Positions 45,736 through 64,000 of a stretch of DNA of 64,000 nt are shown here, piece by piece; positions within the stretch are counted from its first letter, which is position 1; each line of letters opens with the position of its first letter. The stretch is from Apteryx mantelli. Lineage: Eukaryota > Chordata > Aves > Apterygiformes > Apterygidae. The notes under the pieces are model-generated. The model searched no databases, was not told the DNA's origin, and saw only the letters and a program-made list of their open reading frames with translations. The translations under genes and the position numbers were made by a program. The stretch lies in the NCBI RefSeq assembly GCF_036417845.1, contig NC_089984.1, forward strand, positions 33,577,447-33,641,446, given 5' to 3'.

Positions 45736-48700
45736 GTCTTTTGAAAGAAAACATCTTGTTCCTGTGAAGATACCCAATTTATCATGCGTTTTCCAAAACT
45801 GTTATTGTATGTGAAATAATCTTTTAATCAGGCTCCTAGTTACGAGCAGAATAGCGTTCACACTGCTGTTAACTTGTTAATTTGCAGTCATTTTTTACTT
45901 TAAAGTGTTTTGGTGCTCGTTGCTGTATTTCAAATAACTCTTCTTGTTTAGCTGTGGGATCAGCAACACGAAAAATAACATAAGAACGTAAATCTTGCAA
46001 AACCTTTTTCTTTATTTTTCATATTTAGAAAGACTAGTAGTTTAGGCTAAAAATTTGACCTCTCTTAGACTTCTGTAATCTTTTAGCTAACGTTTGAAAG
46101 GAGTACTCTACAAGATTGTATATATATATTATTTTTTTTAACAAGCTAATGTAGAAATGCAGAGGTGCATAAAGGAAGCATAAGGTGACCTAAGATTTCT
46201 TCCTTTCCCTGTGTGACACTAAGTTAATTTGCATTTAATCAGTAAAATCACATTTGCATGTTGCTTCTGCGGAGCGGCTGGTGTGCAGGAAGTTCAAATT
46301 CTAGCTTGTTTGTTTTCTTATCCCTGAAATTACGTCTCGTTCTGTTTTTGAAAATGCTGGTGGAAATGGAGTCCCCATTTAATATTCCCCCCTCTAAGAC
46401 AGTGAACGTCATCTTTAGCCATATGAATGTCCATATCTGTGGGTTTTTTTGTTTTTTTGTTTTTTTTTTTTTAAAGAAACCACCGTGGCTGGTCTCGTGC
46501 CTTACTGCAGCTAGTTAGCATGTGGTGATGGTTGCCTAAAGAAGTGAAGGTTTCAGCCTGGGCCTTAAAACGTCGTGTGGCTGAGGCTCTTCTGTAGCAC
46601 GAATGAGCACGAGGAGCGGTGGCTGCAGGTCTGGGCTTCTCCTGGTTCTTCATGGAAAGGTGAACAGGGTTCTCTTGCTCTTCTGTGTTTATTTTGATTT
46701 TTGTCCTCTGTACTGGGAAAGAAATCTCTGTGATCCTGGCTGGAATCCCTAAGAGCATGAATGAACTTGCAGGAAACTCAGATGTTGTCATTCTTGTTTT
46801 TTAGTGCTAAAGCATTAAACATTGATTTGGAAAAAAACATGTCAAAACTAAATAAGGTAAAGATACTGTATCTAAGGAGTTACAAAAATTGTTTGCCATA
46901 TGAAGCAGTCAAAACTAGACAAGCTTGAATAAGATTGCCTCTAGTGCTTTGCGTGACCCACACTTTTCAGACTGTCTTTAATAAATCTTTAATTACTTCA
47001 TACTTATGTCTTTCCTCTCGGACCTCTACTTCATTTAGCGTGCAGGAGGAATGGTGCTCACCGAATGTGTACTGTCTCAATACTTTTGTATCTGTGAGAT
47101 TACTTGGACTTCCTACCAACTCCCTCGTCCGCCACCCGTGCCTTCAGCCTCCTGTCCCCGTTCCTTTTCAGCTCCTGCCCACTTCTTGCTTCCCGGTGTT
47201 TCGCAGCTTGCTGTGCTCCAGGCAGGCTGCTGGCTCTTTTCTCCTCGCTTGGCCCCAGTGACCCCGTGGAGAGGGTGGAGGAGTGTAGGAGAAAGTTTCC
47301 CAGCCAGGTGGGAGAGGCCTGTTCAGCCACCGCGCGTTTGACTCGCTCTGTGGGAATACCTTCTATCAAAAGACGCGGGCGTGTAGGAGTTGAGGAGGTG
47401 AAACGGGCTCAGGGCTTATGAAATAGTCGGTTCTGAGTTGCTGGACTAAGAATTCTTTACTGAGCACCTATAAATAAATTACAGGGCTTTCTTAGAGGTT
47501 TCAGAGCGGCCAAAAGTGAGTATCTGGTGACATTCACCGTGACACCGGCACAACTTCTTAAGAGACTTCAGGCCCCTAATCCGAAACAAAATTATGCCAT
47601 AGCTTTTTATGAAATCAGTGTAAGAATTACCTTCAAGATGAACAAAGCAACATACTTCTGCTGGCTCTCAGTCTTATAAACAGCCGAGCCTTTTAAATTC
47701 AGTTCTTATCTTGCCTCCTCTCTCTTCTCGCAGCCCCCAACCCCAAGTGTTGGCAGACAGCTGCAGGTAAATATCAGGCTTGAGAAGTGAAGTCTGGAAA
47801 AGTTCAACATGATTAAAGAAGCTTTTACCACAGATAGCACTGCTTGAGTATGGCTATATGCGGTGCCACCTGAATCACCTGTAATATGAATCTATTTGCT
47901 TAAATAATGTTTCACTGCTTTATGTCATTATGTTTAAAACTGTTTTGCTCTTGGGAGAAAACATCTGAAAGCTTTGAAAAAGGCTTGGGAGCAATTTTAT
48001 TCTGCATCACCTTATCGTGGTGTATCATGAGCCCGCATTTCTGTGGTGCCATTAATTTACAAAGTTCCCAGAGGTATTTCTAAGTTGCATTTGTTTCTCG
48101 AGCTGTGTTTAAGCGTGTTTTCCAGCAGCGCTGCAGGACACCGTCTTTTCAGTGGAACATGGAGGCAGTTTAACAACGCGCAGCAAGGTAGCACGAGGGG
48201 TAAGGACGACAAGTGAATAATACAATATCCCGCTGAAGCTGCAGGGAGAATTTGGGCAGGCAGAATGCAGTTGACCTTAGAAATATATGTAGCAGTTAAT
48301 GATTAGTTTGGCTGGAGTGAACCAACGTATTGCAGGAAAAATATTTCTCTTTGGCAATTTGTTGTTAGCGTACTGGTTCTTGCATCTGAATAAGGGTACC
48401 CGTAAGGCAGGGTGGTCCATCTCATCATGTTTCAGCAAATATTTGCTGAACAAAAAGAGACTAGAGTGTTATAATTTACATTCGATTATCTGAAACATGA
48501 CAGTTTCTTTGTACTCTTACTCTATGCATATACTAACTTGGCCTGAATCAGTTTGATTTCAGCAGGTATAATATATTTATCTGAAATGATCAGATTACAA
48601 AAATAAACAAAAAAAGACTCCATCCAAACATTAGTTAGGCAGTAATGGGGGCAAATGTGTATATCTTTTTTAAATTAAATTTTATTTAGAATATTCTAAA

Positions 48701-51700
48701 TTTGCTAAGTTTTGGTTTCCTGTAGCCCTTAATATTTAAGCATATAATGTAAACTCATGGAAAGTATGATATCCTGAAGAAAACAGCCTTAGCTGATCGT
48801 TGTGCTGTTTTCAAATGTTTTTTTCTTTTTTTTAAATGTAATTGTAATGAAGCTAAAATGTACATTTCAGTTGGGGAAAATTTGAATATGATTATGGTTG
48901 TTATGCTTTCTCTGTGAAAAATGCTAATCTTTTCTAGGAGGAGTTTGTTTTCTCAGAGAGGTTAGATGCATAATGTGTTAATGATTACAAAAAGAGGATA
49001 GATTTATAATTGGAAACTTCTAAATAAGTATGTATTTTGGGGGGCTTTATCAGCCATTTATGTGTCTTCCAAACACACCTGTATGGGTTGGAAAGTAAAT
49101 CTTACTGTGTATGTCCTCTTCTATATGTTAATCATTTAAACTAGCTGCTTAGTGAAATGACTAAATCAAAGCTTTTGTCTTCCAAGCTGAAGATCAAGAA
49201 CTACAAATAATCTTAGCTAGAAAAAAACTTAACAGGGGGCAGATATTGCGCACTGACAAGCTGCTCTATATTGTGGCGTAGGTTCTTTACATCGTATATT
49301 CTACCAATCACCCCTTCTTCTCTTGTTGTTCAGACTTCTGTTCGAAGCATGTTTTAAGCTGATTTTCAGATAGGCTGTTTTCTTAGCAGAGTAACCCTCT
49401 GTGAAGGGATCTCGTGACTTCCACAGTCATTAATTATGGTCGGAAAATTCAAGGGACTGAAAGTCATCCAGCACTGAACTTTGTGAAATGGGTCAAAATT
49501 ATTGTATAAAAGCATTTTGAAGATGGCAAGCGAACTTAGTGGATCAAATTTAGAGACAAAGAAATAAGGAGAAATGCTGCAGTAAACAGTATTCTTGTTT
49601 TTTTGCTAGGTAGTTTTGTGTTGTTGGTAGAAACTAAGATGGGATGCTGCCTTGGATATTAATAGAGCAATGTTTTATTTAGCTGAATTGGGATTTAGCA
49701 TGTGGTTAGTTCCTATTTCTGTAGGATCAGCATAACAAGGTAGTTGGTAAATATATTGCCCCGTTGTTGCTGTGTGTGTGTTACTTTCTCTCCTACCCAT
49801 CGTTCTCTTTTCATCTCTTGTTTGGTTGGTTTTGTTTTGATATGTTGTTTTTAATTGTTGAGAGGAAACGATGAACAAAAGAAAAATACTTGATAGTGGT
49901 TTAAAATCTCGCGCTGTCACCCCAGCAGTGAGAGCGATGACATTTTGTATCAGGTTTGTAACCACGGGGGGTGGTGGGTTTGCTGCCGCGTTCAAGGGAC
50001 TTGTCAGGGGACCGGAGCGGCGGCGCTGGGCGCTGCGCGGGGCTAACGGCGAAGTTTCTTTTGCTGCGGGAAGAAGTCAGCTCTTGCTGCAGCGAGGTGA
50101 TCTGTGATCCGAGGAGGGTAAAGGGTGGCTTGTGCCACTTGTTTTTGTGGAAGACAATTTACTGCTGTTGATGCAGAATTTGCGTATTAACAAAATGAGA
50201 TAACAAAATATTAACAAAAATGAGATAACATGCAGGTAAAGCAGATGCTATTTTTTTTCCTTGTTCTTAAATGTATCTCAGTCCTAGTCTCCACTAATGT
50301 AATTTGTACCTATTTTGTTCTTGGACTTTCCTAAACCAAGATGTCTGTTTTGGGTAATGTATTTTTTTAGACATACCTAGTTATTAGGTCCTGTACTAAG
50401 ACACAGAAATCTGTCTAGCAAGTTAAGATTTTTGGATTTCATGTATTATGCAGGATTGCGCTGCCTGCTGCTACTACAGGTTGCCATGGCACCAAGACGT
50501 GCCACCAGGAGGGACGCGCTGAGGGACCACACGTGCGGGGGCTCCCTGGTCACGTTTTAAAATCGGCTGCCTCGTGGCATTAGCAGAAGTCTTCCTGCCT
50601 GCTCTTAGAGCCTCTTTCTGCAAAAACATGAAATGGCATTTTATAATTTGGCCAACAAATAGTGTTCTTTTTTTCTGTAAAAAAGAAGGCCAAAATGCTT
50701 CATAAAATAGTATTGGAGCACGTATAAAATGAATCATGGATCATGGTCAGTATATATTTTTGTACTTTGTGGTCAGTCAGAGTTATACTATGCTAGATGA
50801 GTTCATGAGGGCACAAAAGATTACTTCTACCCCCTAAGGACTTAAAGCATAGGCGATTCTCTATTTACTAGTGTGTAACCTTCTTGTCATGACAGATTTG
50901 GACTTTGGTACGTGACCTGGCATACAGTGCAAGCGAGGACTTCCAGCAAGTGGCAAATCTGGTGACCAGTGAATGAAAAGACAAACTCTGAAGCTCAGTT
51001 ATGGACAGCAGCGTCTGTGTACGGGCTGCGTAATTGAGTGGTTGCGTAGGGATCTGCAGTAAGATGCGCTGTATGATGTGCCTGACTTTTGAAGTACAAA
51101 GTGATCAACCTACAAACACCTCTTGAAACTGATCTGCTTATTTATAGTAATTTCAGCTTTAATTGCACATACGTTTGTAATTACATATTCACAGTTACAG
51201 ATTTGTCTGCAGATTTAAGAAACTACAAGTAAAAACATATGCAAGCCTTAAAATGGTATATTTGTCAGCACTCTTCTAATGTTTGTCCAGTCCTTCCCTC
51301 TACCTCCAGGTTTTGCTTTAAAGCAAGATCAGGTTGTGCTTGGCTGCCCTGCATCCTCGGGAGTAGCAGGGGGCCGGGAATAGTCTTGGCTGCCATCCTT
51401 TAGCAGATGAAGATATCCGAAAGGGCTTAGCGGGCTGTCATGGTTTGTGCCTACTCGCTTCCCCAGCTCCACCGCCTCGGGCCCGGCGTGCGCAGGGGGA
51501 GCTTGCTCCCCCTGTGCGAGGGGACTGGGAGCGAGTGCGGCCGCAGGCAGATCTGCTGAAATCGGACTGGACCGGTAGTCTGCGAACTACCGTCTGCTGG
51601 CCGTTCCCTTACGGGACTGAGATGAATTTAACAGTCTTGTCTTCTCTACTGAATAAACCAACCGTTGCAGTTGGCACTGAAGACCGTCGCAGTATTGTGC

Positions 51701-54055
51701 TGCTGCCATTGACAGTCCTATACCCTGAAATAAAGGATTTTTCTTTCCAAAGAAGAAAAAAAATGTGGCTGGCTGGCATATTTCAGGAGCACTGCATTTG
51801 TCAACATAGATGAGGCTACTTTTTTGATCTACGGCTTTGTGATGGCTGGTTATTCTCATGCTGTCTCCATACCTTCTCAGTGAGGTTTTGTGTTTAAAGG
51901 AGTAATGCAACCACTTGGTGACTGATTCAGCAATTTGCTGCCAGCTGGGCTGGTGGTGGCTGCAGCAGCAGAAGCTCAAATGCACTTATGCAGATGAAAA
52001 CTCTGTAGGTCAGATGTTTGCAGCTGGTAAATTGTGGGAGAGAATTTGCTTTGTTTGCAAGTGACTAGCTGAATTAAGCTTTTTGGGTTTTGAAATGAAA
52101 GTAGTGACAATCTTTTTTTTGCATATGTGGTATTGAGAATGGAAAGTCTTTGTAGCCACTTTGGCTAAGCTTGAAATCTCATCCATTGCTTATTGATGTG
52201 TTCTAGTTTGTGGTGTAGTGGAATATTTTTGATATATCCCATGCTCTTCCATGTAAATGGTAAATACTTTTAAGAAGGTTTTTTTTTAATCTGCTATTTG
52301 TTTGTGAACAGGCATTGCTGAAATTACTAGAGAGCATTTGAACTCTGCCTTGTTGTTAAAAACCACTTAGGTCTGACTAATTAGAATTTACTAGATCAGA
52401 ATTGCCACCTCAAAACACTTATTTTTAACCTATGTAATGGAATCATTGCTTGCTTACTCTGGAGTGTCAAGTATGAGGTGATTTCTTATTGTTTCCTTTG
52501 ACGTGTTTAATATTCTGGATGATCCTCCTCTATTATTTGTTTTGAAGAGTCCAAGCCATGGTGTGCCCCCCATTGGGTTAAGTTTAGTACAAAAATAGAA
52601 CCAAGAGAAAAATCATTCCTATTCCATGATACAAAATTACGCGTGTAATGAAGTATTCTTCTTTTCTATGCTGGTTTATAGACTTGCTGCTACGTTATAG
52701 AAGGAGTCCTGTTTTATTTGAGTTTAATGTATTAAACTTTAGTGAAAATGGTGCCTTAAATTTTGAATATGCTGAGCATGTAATATATTTGGGTTTGAAA
52801 GTGTTTTGTCTTGTGAAAGGTACAGCAGGAACCTGTAAACGTTAAAGCAGAGCTGTAAAGGGACTGTTTGAAAGATGTGCCGTGGTGATTTTCCTTTTGC
52901 AGCAAGGACTGCTGGTGGTTGCGGTCTCACCAGCCAAGAAAGAGGGGATATGTAAGCGGTGGGGGAACACTTTATTTTAGTTAAAGACTTCTGCCAGCCC
53001 CCTCTCTGCACATACAGGACATGTCCATCTCGCTGAAAGCCACAAGATAGGTAGAGCGTCCTCCAAGGATGGCGACTGCTGGGAGCAACTCTCGCACAGG
53101 GGCCCCTTCCTGAGGGGCCGCCGCCACAGCCGGGCGGCAGCGGGGAGACTTGGGGGCCCCAGTGCGGCTCAGCGCGGTGGCCTTGGCCGTCCTGGCTGGC
53201 TTGCCTCTGCCCGCGGCGGCTCCGGGGCGGCCCTGCCACTAGCCGCGACACGGCGCTTCGTTAGGGAGCTGTGCTCACGCTGCTCGGGAGCTCCTTGTGG
53301 CTCCAGCTCTAGGTTGGCCACCCTCAGCCCATATCTGAGAATCAAAACATCATTTTAAGTAACTAAATATCTCTTAATTGAATGGTCAAATTCTTCTCCA
53401 AGACCTGTGTATCAATTCCCCCCCTAACGCGCTGTGCTCGGCTTTTGTAATGAATGACTGCAAGCCCTTGGAGCTCTGCAAAGCCCAAGGGGTTACCGAG
53501 AGGTCTGCTGTGAATCTTGAGGCAGAACTGTGCCTTTAGACACTTTGTACACTTTTTTAAAAAATTCACATAAAACCATCTTTAAAAGTCTTTTAAAGTC
53601 TTTACTGAGCTGTGAGGTAATACTGGCGGTGATTTTTGTTGTAGAATTACTTTATCGCAGTGGGTAGGAGACAGTTAAGTCTTTCACAGCCTTCCTTGCG
53701 TAGCAATTGGGTGAAATCCTTTATCTCAGGGCTCATATTGTATTAGATAATGACCAGGAAACATGAGTATTTATATGACCAAGATGCAGGTGATTAGTTT
53801 AATATTATTCTTAGAATTGCAGACATTATTGTTCCTACTTTATCAAGTTTTTTATAATGTAATTACTACATGGATGTTTTGGGTTATATTGCTCAGAGTA
53901 AGAGAAATCTCTTTTCAATTACTCATGCATATTAAAATAATGAGCAAAACTATGCAAGAATGATGTGTCATTCTTTTTCAAGCAGCTAAAGAAGTGATAC
54001 AGTTTAGTTTGAAATTGTTTGTTTCTAAAGTTTCCTCAGTTACAACTGACAGAAA

Positions 54056-54073
54056 CAAATAAATAAATAAATC
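54056..54073. repeat. (AAAT)n simple repeat
   Basis: Four to five tandem AAAT units. Confidence 0.85.
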
Positions 54074-54765
54074 TGGGTTATACCAACCATAAGAATGAGC
54101 GAATCAAAATTCCGATGCTGGTTGTTTATAGCTATTTAAAAATTTTACTTTAAAAAAAAATTATTCAGAACAGGAAAGAGATTTTTTCCTTAACTTTTCT
54201 AAGACTTTTATTTTCCTTTATACACTGCACCAAGCAAGAGTCTTATTCAGTTTTCCAAGTTCTTCAGCACATAATAGTTAAATGTTTTTATGTCAATTAA
54301 TATTGACAGGAAGTCAGTTTGAACAGCATTGGAAAATGGAAGTAGTTGGCAGAACTGGCTAATTTCACTGAATTTCCTTTTGCTAAAAATAACTCTAAAA
54401 GAAGCTCTCCTTTTGAGATACAATGAGCGCTTGTTGGAGTAAAGTTTAGAATTGATGGTGACTCTTGTCCTTTAATCAAAAGGGCTTGAAAAATATGAAT
54501 AACCTTTTGAAAAATATTCAGCTTCCTCTGTAGTATATGTAATTAAGCTCATGTCCTCCAAAAGTTTACATACATGTATGTGAGTAACCCCAGTAGCTTG
54601 AGTGAACTGCCGTGGAAATGAAAGCTCTCTAGAAATATAAGGTATATTCTCATTTATCTCGTATGTGAATATGCTAAAATAATTCTAGGCAGTTTGCAAT
54701 GCCCAGTGCTACAAGTTACGAAGCAGTAGCCATGAAATTATTTTCACGTTCTTGGGTCCTTTTGT

Positions 54766-55230
54766 GCCCCTGCAGCGTGGCGCGGGAACACCTCGCGGCC
54801 CTGGCGGGAATGCCCACGGTGTTAGTGCCCACGGTGTTAGTGCCCCAGCTGGGCCCGCTCGGGCCGAAAGTCGGCGTTGGTGAGCTAGGAAGAGCTGCGC
54901 TCGCCCACCTCTTGCCCGTTGTGGAAGGCAGCGTATGGCGCCTGGGAGGGCCGTGGGGAGAGAAAGGGCTGAAGGGCTCCCCCGAACCCCGTGTCCCCCC
55001 CCCGTGCCCTGCTCCCTTGCTTTCGGGACGCCCCCGAGATAAAGCCGCGCGCGAGGGAGCCGGCCCAGGTGCGTCGGCGGTGACGCCGCGCTGCGGCAGA
55101 GGCGTTTGCCGCTTCACGGGACGAGCGGGTGCGAGCCAGGCGCTGGCGCGGCGCGGCACCCGAGTCGTGGCCCTGGGGCCGGCGGGGAGCGGGGCCTCGG
55201 CCCCGGAGCGGAGGCGCGCAGGTATATTTA
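54766..55230. other. GC-rich island with 15-bp tandem repeat
   Basis: A ~460-bp CpG-rich block in otherwise AT-rich intron, 3 kb before SHOC2 exon 2. TGCCCACGGTGTTAG is repeated exactly at 54811-54825 and 54826-54840 with a partial third copy. A long open frame across it (about 54699-55277, plus) has the biased Gly/Arg/Ala/Pro composition of GC-rich DNA and no domain. It could be an internal promoter or enhancer, or a GC-biased patch. Confidence 0.5.
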
Positions 55231-57948
55231 GCTGTTACCTTTTTTGTCATTCTCAACAGGGTATGTGTTTTGAATAGCTGCTGCTTGGCTCTAGTTTGTG
55301 CGTGTTAGAAAACCGCGGCCGCCTGTTGCTTGCACGCGAGTTGGCTGCCTCCTGCTATCTCCAACTTTGAAGAAAGTGGAAGTGTCTGGTAGTGACCCTT
55401 CATATCGCTCTGATTTTGTGCCAGGAATTTTCTTTATGTGTTTCAGATGATGTTTTAACTCTTCTTATTTTTTTTCCCTTATTTTTATCCTTTTATATAG
55501 GCAGAAGTATATTTTTATTCCTTCCTGGAATATAAATGTTAATCTGGAGTATTGTAATGGGGGAGGGCTTCTCTCCCCCTTTTTAGGTACCAGTACGAGT
55601 AATTGCTAACTAAGACACTGACATGTGTGAAGATTATCTGGAATATTTGCATTACTGAGCTCCTTTCACCAGTACTAATCTCCAACTGACTTTCCTTTCT
55701 GAGTCTCCTTCAAAACCGATGTCTGCTGTACTGCATACAAGAAATTAGCCAAATCTCTTCTGGTATGTCTTAAATTTGATTAAACTGAAAGCTCATGAGA
55801 ACAGCGACTTCTTGGGTTTTTTGCTCTTTAGGTATTGGATTAGTGATAGTAGCTGTTTGGCACTGCTGCATTACTACAGTTTTCTCTGTATTTATCAGAA
55901 TGGCGAAACCGCGTGTGTTGGTACTCGGCTGTGTTTGTGGCACCTTCCAAATGCAGCGAAGCCGAGCTGGCAGGCAGTGGAGGCTCTTACCCTTTAGGCG
56001 GGTGCTATCCCCCTGCGTTCTTGCATTTCAGGGTAATTACATTTGCTGCTGCTGGAGTTTTGCAAGTATATAGCTTATACAGTGCTGAAAACACAGTTTC
56101 AAATACAACGCAGAGAGGTTGGTAATCCTGAGAATAGCAGAGGTTGGTGGATGGTGTGAGAGCTGGACGGAAATCTGAAGTATGCATCAAGAAACTGGCT
56201 TGGATTTGGAGAGCTCTGCGCTGGAGAAGATTTCAAAGTTGAAAGCTGTCTGCGCTGGGCTGCTGCTAGCAAGCTGCTCTTGTCCTTTACAGCCAAGTCC
56301 TTTGAAACCTCGCAACTGGAGGCAGTGGGGTTATTTGATGTTACGGGTTTTGTAGCGTGCACTTTGCGATGCTGCCACAGTAATGAACCCGAGCAAAGGC
56401 CTGGAAGTTACCTCCTGGGGTTTCCTTTTCTGAGCTTTGGTCCTGAGCAGCTTGAAATGCGGCTGAGGCGAAGTGGCTTGCCTTTCTTACGCTATTCCTA
56501 AATAGATTCTTCTTAGGTTTGGTTTTTAAATGGATGAATATCCTGAGCGAAATGTGTGCCCGTGTGCTTTTTGAGCACATGTGCACACTTGAAGGTAAGC
56601 ATAGATAGGTAACTGTGCAATTAAGAATACAGGTATTTGAGCTTTGCTAAAAGATGTTTGTATCTCCTGTTCTTGCTGGTGGCTTACTTAAGTATACAAA
56701 ATATTATTTCACTGATTTTGACTGGGAACTTTATGAACTGATGTGGAAAAGGGAGTGTCTGAAGAGGGGCAGAGTTCCTGTGGTGGTTTTAAGAGGATTT
56801 TTACATATATCTTGTGGCTGGGTGCTTTTCTTAAATGCAAATAAAATTTTCGTCATCAGTGAATACTGCATAACAAAGCAAAACTGATTTTAGGCTAAAA
56901 GGTGGACTAACATGGGAACACAAAATTACTGTTGCCATTGATTGACCATTTATTTTCTTCCACGAAAATGCATTCACAAACCTCTTCAGAGTATTCTGAA
57001 TCTTGAAGTTCTTGCGTGTTTCATGGGTTCTGAATTGAAACAGGAATCAAAACTGACTTTCTGTGATGCCTGATGATTTTATAAGAGTGTGGAAAGGACT
57101 CTAGGTTTCAGCCCATCCCTTCAGTAATTAGCGTGCATCATATTCCTTGGGGAAAGACTCAAGATACTGTTTGCTTTTACGATATGTTGTATCCTACTCT
57201 CATGAGAAATTCCTTCCTAATTTTGCTTGTCTTGAAGCGTAATGTATTATATTCCTTCTGAGCTTTCAGTTGACTTTTTGGTAGGATTATTCCAAAATGG
57301 ACTACTTCGAATTTTTAAAATTCTTTGTGTTTGCATCTTCAAAGTGTACAAACCTGGTGATCGCTGGCCAGCGCTCTGCTTCATGTTAAAGGCAGAGAAC
57401 TGTGATTCAGAACAGGCCAGAAGAGAGGTCTTGCAGTGACGTGTTCACATTACAGTACCATATATTATGTCACTGTAGATCGAGTTGAGGACCTTTGGTG
57501 CCAAAAGAATGAGGCTCTACAGGTTTGCTTGAAGAGACAGGCACTTAAAGTTGTAGCAGATCCTTACTGACTGATGGGGCGTGGAGGGGAGAGGGAATAT
57601 TTATGTTGATGCCCAGGGTGTTACACTAAGACATCGCTAACACATAAGACTAGTGACAGAAGCTAGTCACTAAAGCGTACCAATGAAGGCAATATTTTGT
57701 TTCAGAATTGTATTTTTTCTTTCCTTCTGTATGCTAGTAAGTATAGCTTCTTTACCGCATTGGGTCTCCTGATCAATATGCACAGTATTTTTGTATTAGC
57801 ACTGGGTTTTTCGTTGGCATTTGAAGACAAGCAAATTATTAACGTGAGTCAGCAAGCGCAGGCTTGGTGTAGAAACATTCAACATCTAATTGGAAGATAA
57901 GTTTTATATTTACACTAACTTTGGCTTCTTTTCTCTCCTGTGTTACAG
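55231..57948 (+). other. Presumed SHOC2 intron 1, last part
   Basis: Ordinary sequence leading to the strong pyrimidine-rich acceptor TTCTCTCCTGTGTTACAG ending at 57948. A possible CR1-like remnant lies at about 57060-57230 (minus). No exon seen. Confidence 0.5.

Positions 57949-64000
<6,052 letters not shown>

Larger units (their letters stand above)
32431..54765 (+). other. Presumed SHOC2 intron 1, main part (22 kb)
   Basis: AT-rich, with no coding exon recognised on either strand. It includes dinucleotide and homopolymer runs (33041-33057, 35903-35931, 36240-36260, 43013-43027, 44308-44328, 45648-45735, 46441-46475) and short GC-rich patches (about 39.7-40.1, 43.7-44.1, 44.65-44.95, 50.0-50.1, 51.45-51.56 and 53.05-53.25 kb). 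Open frames here are short and lack recognisable domains. Confidence 0.5.

Noticed and set aside
50490-50510. CCACCAGGAGGGAC resembling a CTCF core
   Set aside because: Two mismatches at informative positions, so too weak to call.
54699-55277. 192-codon plus-strand frame before SHOC2
   Set aside because: Composition-driven, containing a tandem nucleotide repeat, with no recognisable domain.

Overview
This is vertebrate nuclear DNA, most likely from a bird. It carries three genes in the order PDCD4 (+), BBIP1 (-), SHOC2 (+), which is the order known at human 10q25. A bird is favoured by the compact PDCD4 gene, the scarcity of interspersed repeats, a CR1-family LINE remnant, very GC-rich CpG islands, and a PDCD4 protein closer to bird than to mammal sequence (for example a C-terminus ending KLESY). 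All gene models here were built by reading splice sites and translating by eye. No database search was run.

Layout. Positions 1-170 are a CpG-rich PDCD4 promoter or non-coding exon 1. PDCD4 coding sequence runs from 2411 to 15726 in eleven coding exons (466 aa), followed by a 3' UTR of roughly 0.65 kb with an 8-mer miR-21 site. BBIP1 lies on the minus strand at 16756-17039 as two tiny GC-rich exons separated by a 92-bp intron (63 aa). Its 3' end converges on PDCD4. A promoter with an inverted pair of ZNF143-type motifs follows at about 17040-17250. From there to 57948 no protein-coding exon was found. This ~41-kb stretch is best read as SHOC2 intron 1, which is also very long in human. It contains a large second CpG island (about 29.05-30.23 kb) with RFX, ETS and YY1 motifs, smaller GC-rich islands (about 32.15-32.4 and 54.77-55.23 kb), simple repeats and a few possible old retroelement remnants. 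SHOC2 exon 2 (about 57949-58881) holds a uORF-rich leader and codons 1-234. The rest of SHOC2 lies beyond the window. Its partial intron 2 contains an old antisense CR1 LINE fragment at about 62.4-63.3 kb.

How the genes relate. PDCD4 is a translation repressor that binds eIF4A. BBIP1 is a small BBSome subunit. SHOC2 is the leucine-rich scaffold of the SHOC2-MRAS-PP1C phosphatase that activates RAF. They do not form a pathway together. What links them is architecture: PDCD4 and BBIP1 converge tail to tail, and BBIP1 and SHOC2 diverge head to head, as in human. No wholly new gene system was found. The most useful leads are the two candidate SHOC2 promoters, the BBIP1 micro-gene, the SHOC2 uORF cluster and the miR-21 site in PDCD4.
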